Shown here: piece after piece, positions 63,032-64,000 of the stretch
Layout of the letters: each line of letters starts with the position of its first letter
How positions within the stretch are numbered: position 1 is the first letter of the stretch
Assembly (NCBI GenBank): GCA_028753945.1
Contig: JAPNXP010000004.1
Coordinates: 5,022,001 to 5,086,000 of the forward strand
Reading direction: 5' to 3'
DNA from: Hexactinellida sp. DTS-2022
Lineage: Eukaryota > Porifera > Hexactinellida
Length of the DNA stretch: 64,000 nt
The notes under the pieces: model-generated
The model's database searches: none
What the model was told of the DNA's origin: nothing
What the model saw: only the letters and a program-made list of their open reading frames with translations
Translations under genes and position numbers: made by a program

Positions 63032-63135
63032 ATAATGGACTCCGCTTAATAGAGCCACCGGTTAATAGATTTCTTCGCTTAATCGGTCAAAGTAACCTGG
63101 TCCCGAGGTGACTCTATTAAGCGGAGTCGATTGTA
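63032..63135. mobile_element. MITE family E, copy 3
   Basis: AATGGACTCCGCTTAATAGA and TTAAGCGGAGTCGATTGTA. It lies directly against family D copy 8 and 45 bp before the CHCHD2 start. Confidence 0.8.
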
Positions 63136-63179
63136 TTTCTACAATAATACGTTTCCTAGTTACCAGTTACTAGCTAGGA

Positions 63180-64000
63180 ATGCCTCGCAGACGCGGAGGA
63201 GGTGGTTTCGGTTTCGGTTCCAAGTCCAGTTCCCCCTCCAGAGGGATAGGGGGCACTTCTCGCCCGCTTAGCACGGCCCCCTCTCGGGCCCCCCCCGCCC
63301 CGGTTAAGCCGCAGGTGCCCGCCACCTCTGCTGGCGCTGCTCAGCCTAGTATGATGTCTCAGATAGCCAGCACTGCTGCAGGAGTAGCCATCGTTAGTTA
63401 AATTAATAACATACAGTGGAGTATTAAGTGATAATTATAGGGTATGGTAAATAGGTACAGTAGATGTCGGATATAAGAACACTATGTTGGAAAACGGTTG
63501 CCATCTACCCTATATAATTTATGTCGGTTATAAGAACATGCCGGTTATAAGCACATCAAGTGCAGTTCCCGACGATGTGCTTATAACCGGCATCCACTGT
63601 ACTATAGTATAAGCTCGTTAGTAGGACCACTATTTCAGTACCCTTCAAAACCTTTTCAATAGAAATGATATTGGTTAATACAAATTCTGGTTAATACGAA
63701 CACTATTTTAGCCCCTTTAAAGCCTTTTCAATACAAATGGCATTTGTTAATACGAATTCCGGTTAATACGAATACTATTTCAGTCCCTTCAAAACATATT
63801 AAATACAAATGGCATTGGTTAATAGTAACTTAATACGAATTCCGGATAAGGCGAACGCATTTTAACGATCCCCTGGTGTACTACTAGTTACTAGGCACTA
63901 CTGCTATATTACGTTACACTGTGTATGTAGGGTCACACAGTGGGACACGCTATGGTGGGAGCTATGGGAGGAGGAGGAGAAGAGGCGGCACAAGAACAGC
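63180..64000 (+). CDS. CHCHD2: CHCHD2/CHCHD10-type mitochondrial protein (3' end beyond window)
   Basis: Small intermembrane-space protein with a twin CX9C helix pair, linked to respiratory complex function. Exon 1 is 63180-63392 (donor ATC|GTTAGT) and exon 2 starts at 63931 (acceptor TGTATGTAG) and runs off the edge. The 94 visible residues show the expected N-terminus: MPRRRGGGGFGFGSKSSSPS (basic, Ser/Gly-rich presequence), a Pro/Ala-rich stretch, then the hydrophobic MMSQIASTAAGVAI followed by GHTVGHAMVGAMGGGG (family: MAQMATTAAGVAVGSAVGHT and similar). The CHCH domain itself would lie in the part not seen, so CHCHD2 versus CHCHD10 is undecided. Confidence 0.85.
63456..63601. mobile_element. 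MITE family C, copy 6 (intact reference copy, CHCHD2 intron)
   Basis: TACAGTAGATGTCGGATATA and TAACCGGCATCCACTGTA ends, uninterrupted. Family A fragments fill 63607-63890, with three tandem partial bodies (ACTATTTCAGT.CCCTTCAAA). Confidence 0.85.

Overview
This is an animal (metazoan) nuclear genome segment. It is A+T-rich, with spliced protein genes (GT-AG introns, mostly 0.2-1 kb), a nuclear-type tRNA with an internal promoter, and a very high density of short non-autonomous DNA transposons. The gene set (RIM-binding protein, a FYVE-type myotubularin, MICU-type mitochondrial calcium sensor, TMEM237 of the ciliary transition zone, CD225 membrane protein, Beclin 1) is metazoan. The compact spacing (about 15 genes in 64 kb) suggests an invertebrate, possibly an early-branching one. 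I cannot fix the phylum from the sequence alone.

Layout. 1-1.2 kb: edge of a minus-strand gene with a lipidation-type N-terminus (weak). 1.7-7.1 kb: RIM-binding protein (RIMBP), minus strand. 8.5 kb: an 81-residue orphan ORF. 9.1-9.7 kb: a hAT element nested in another element. 12.1-14.0 kb: a coiled-coil gene that is an N-terminal paralogue of RIMBP, divergently oriented with the same intron position and phase. 14.7 kb: tRNA-Arg(UCG). 17.7-20.2 kb: MTMR3/4-type phosphatase. 21.7 kb: TBP. 23.4 kb: ATP synthase subunit d. 25.2-26.1 kb: CD225 protein. 26.6-28.1 kb: a 1.4-kb inverted-repeat element. 28.1-30.2 kb: MICU. 30.6-32.2 kb: TMEM237. 32.5-35.7 kb: ADHFE1. 36.4-37.4 kb: an intronless NHL-repeat gene lying between two copies of a short segment that carries PSMD2 exon 1. 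38.1-55.7 kb: PSMD2 (proteasome Rpn1), 16 exons, with GFM2 (mitochondrial EF-G2) nested antisense in intron 12. 56.4-59.4 kb: SNW1. 60.5-62.8 kb: BECN1. 63.2 kb to the edge: CHCHD2/10.

The genes are housekeeping or organelle functions with no operon logic. The mitochondrial group (ATP5PD, MICU, ADHFE1, GFM2, CHCHD2) is dispersed. The unusual biology is in the repeats. At least ten families of small elements end in TACAGT...ACTGTA, typical of pogo/Tc1-mariner derivatives, often nested in one another. PSMD2 has tandem arrays touching its splice sites in introns 2, 4, 9 and 15. Intron 15 holds about 2.9 kb of a 16-bp minisatellite with higher-order structure, and a duplicated terminal exon.

Exon boundaries were placed by eye from GT/AG sites, reading-frame phase and remembered family sequences. 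No alignment program was run.
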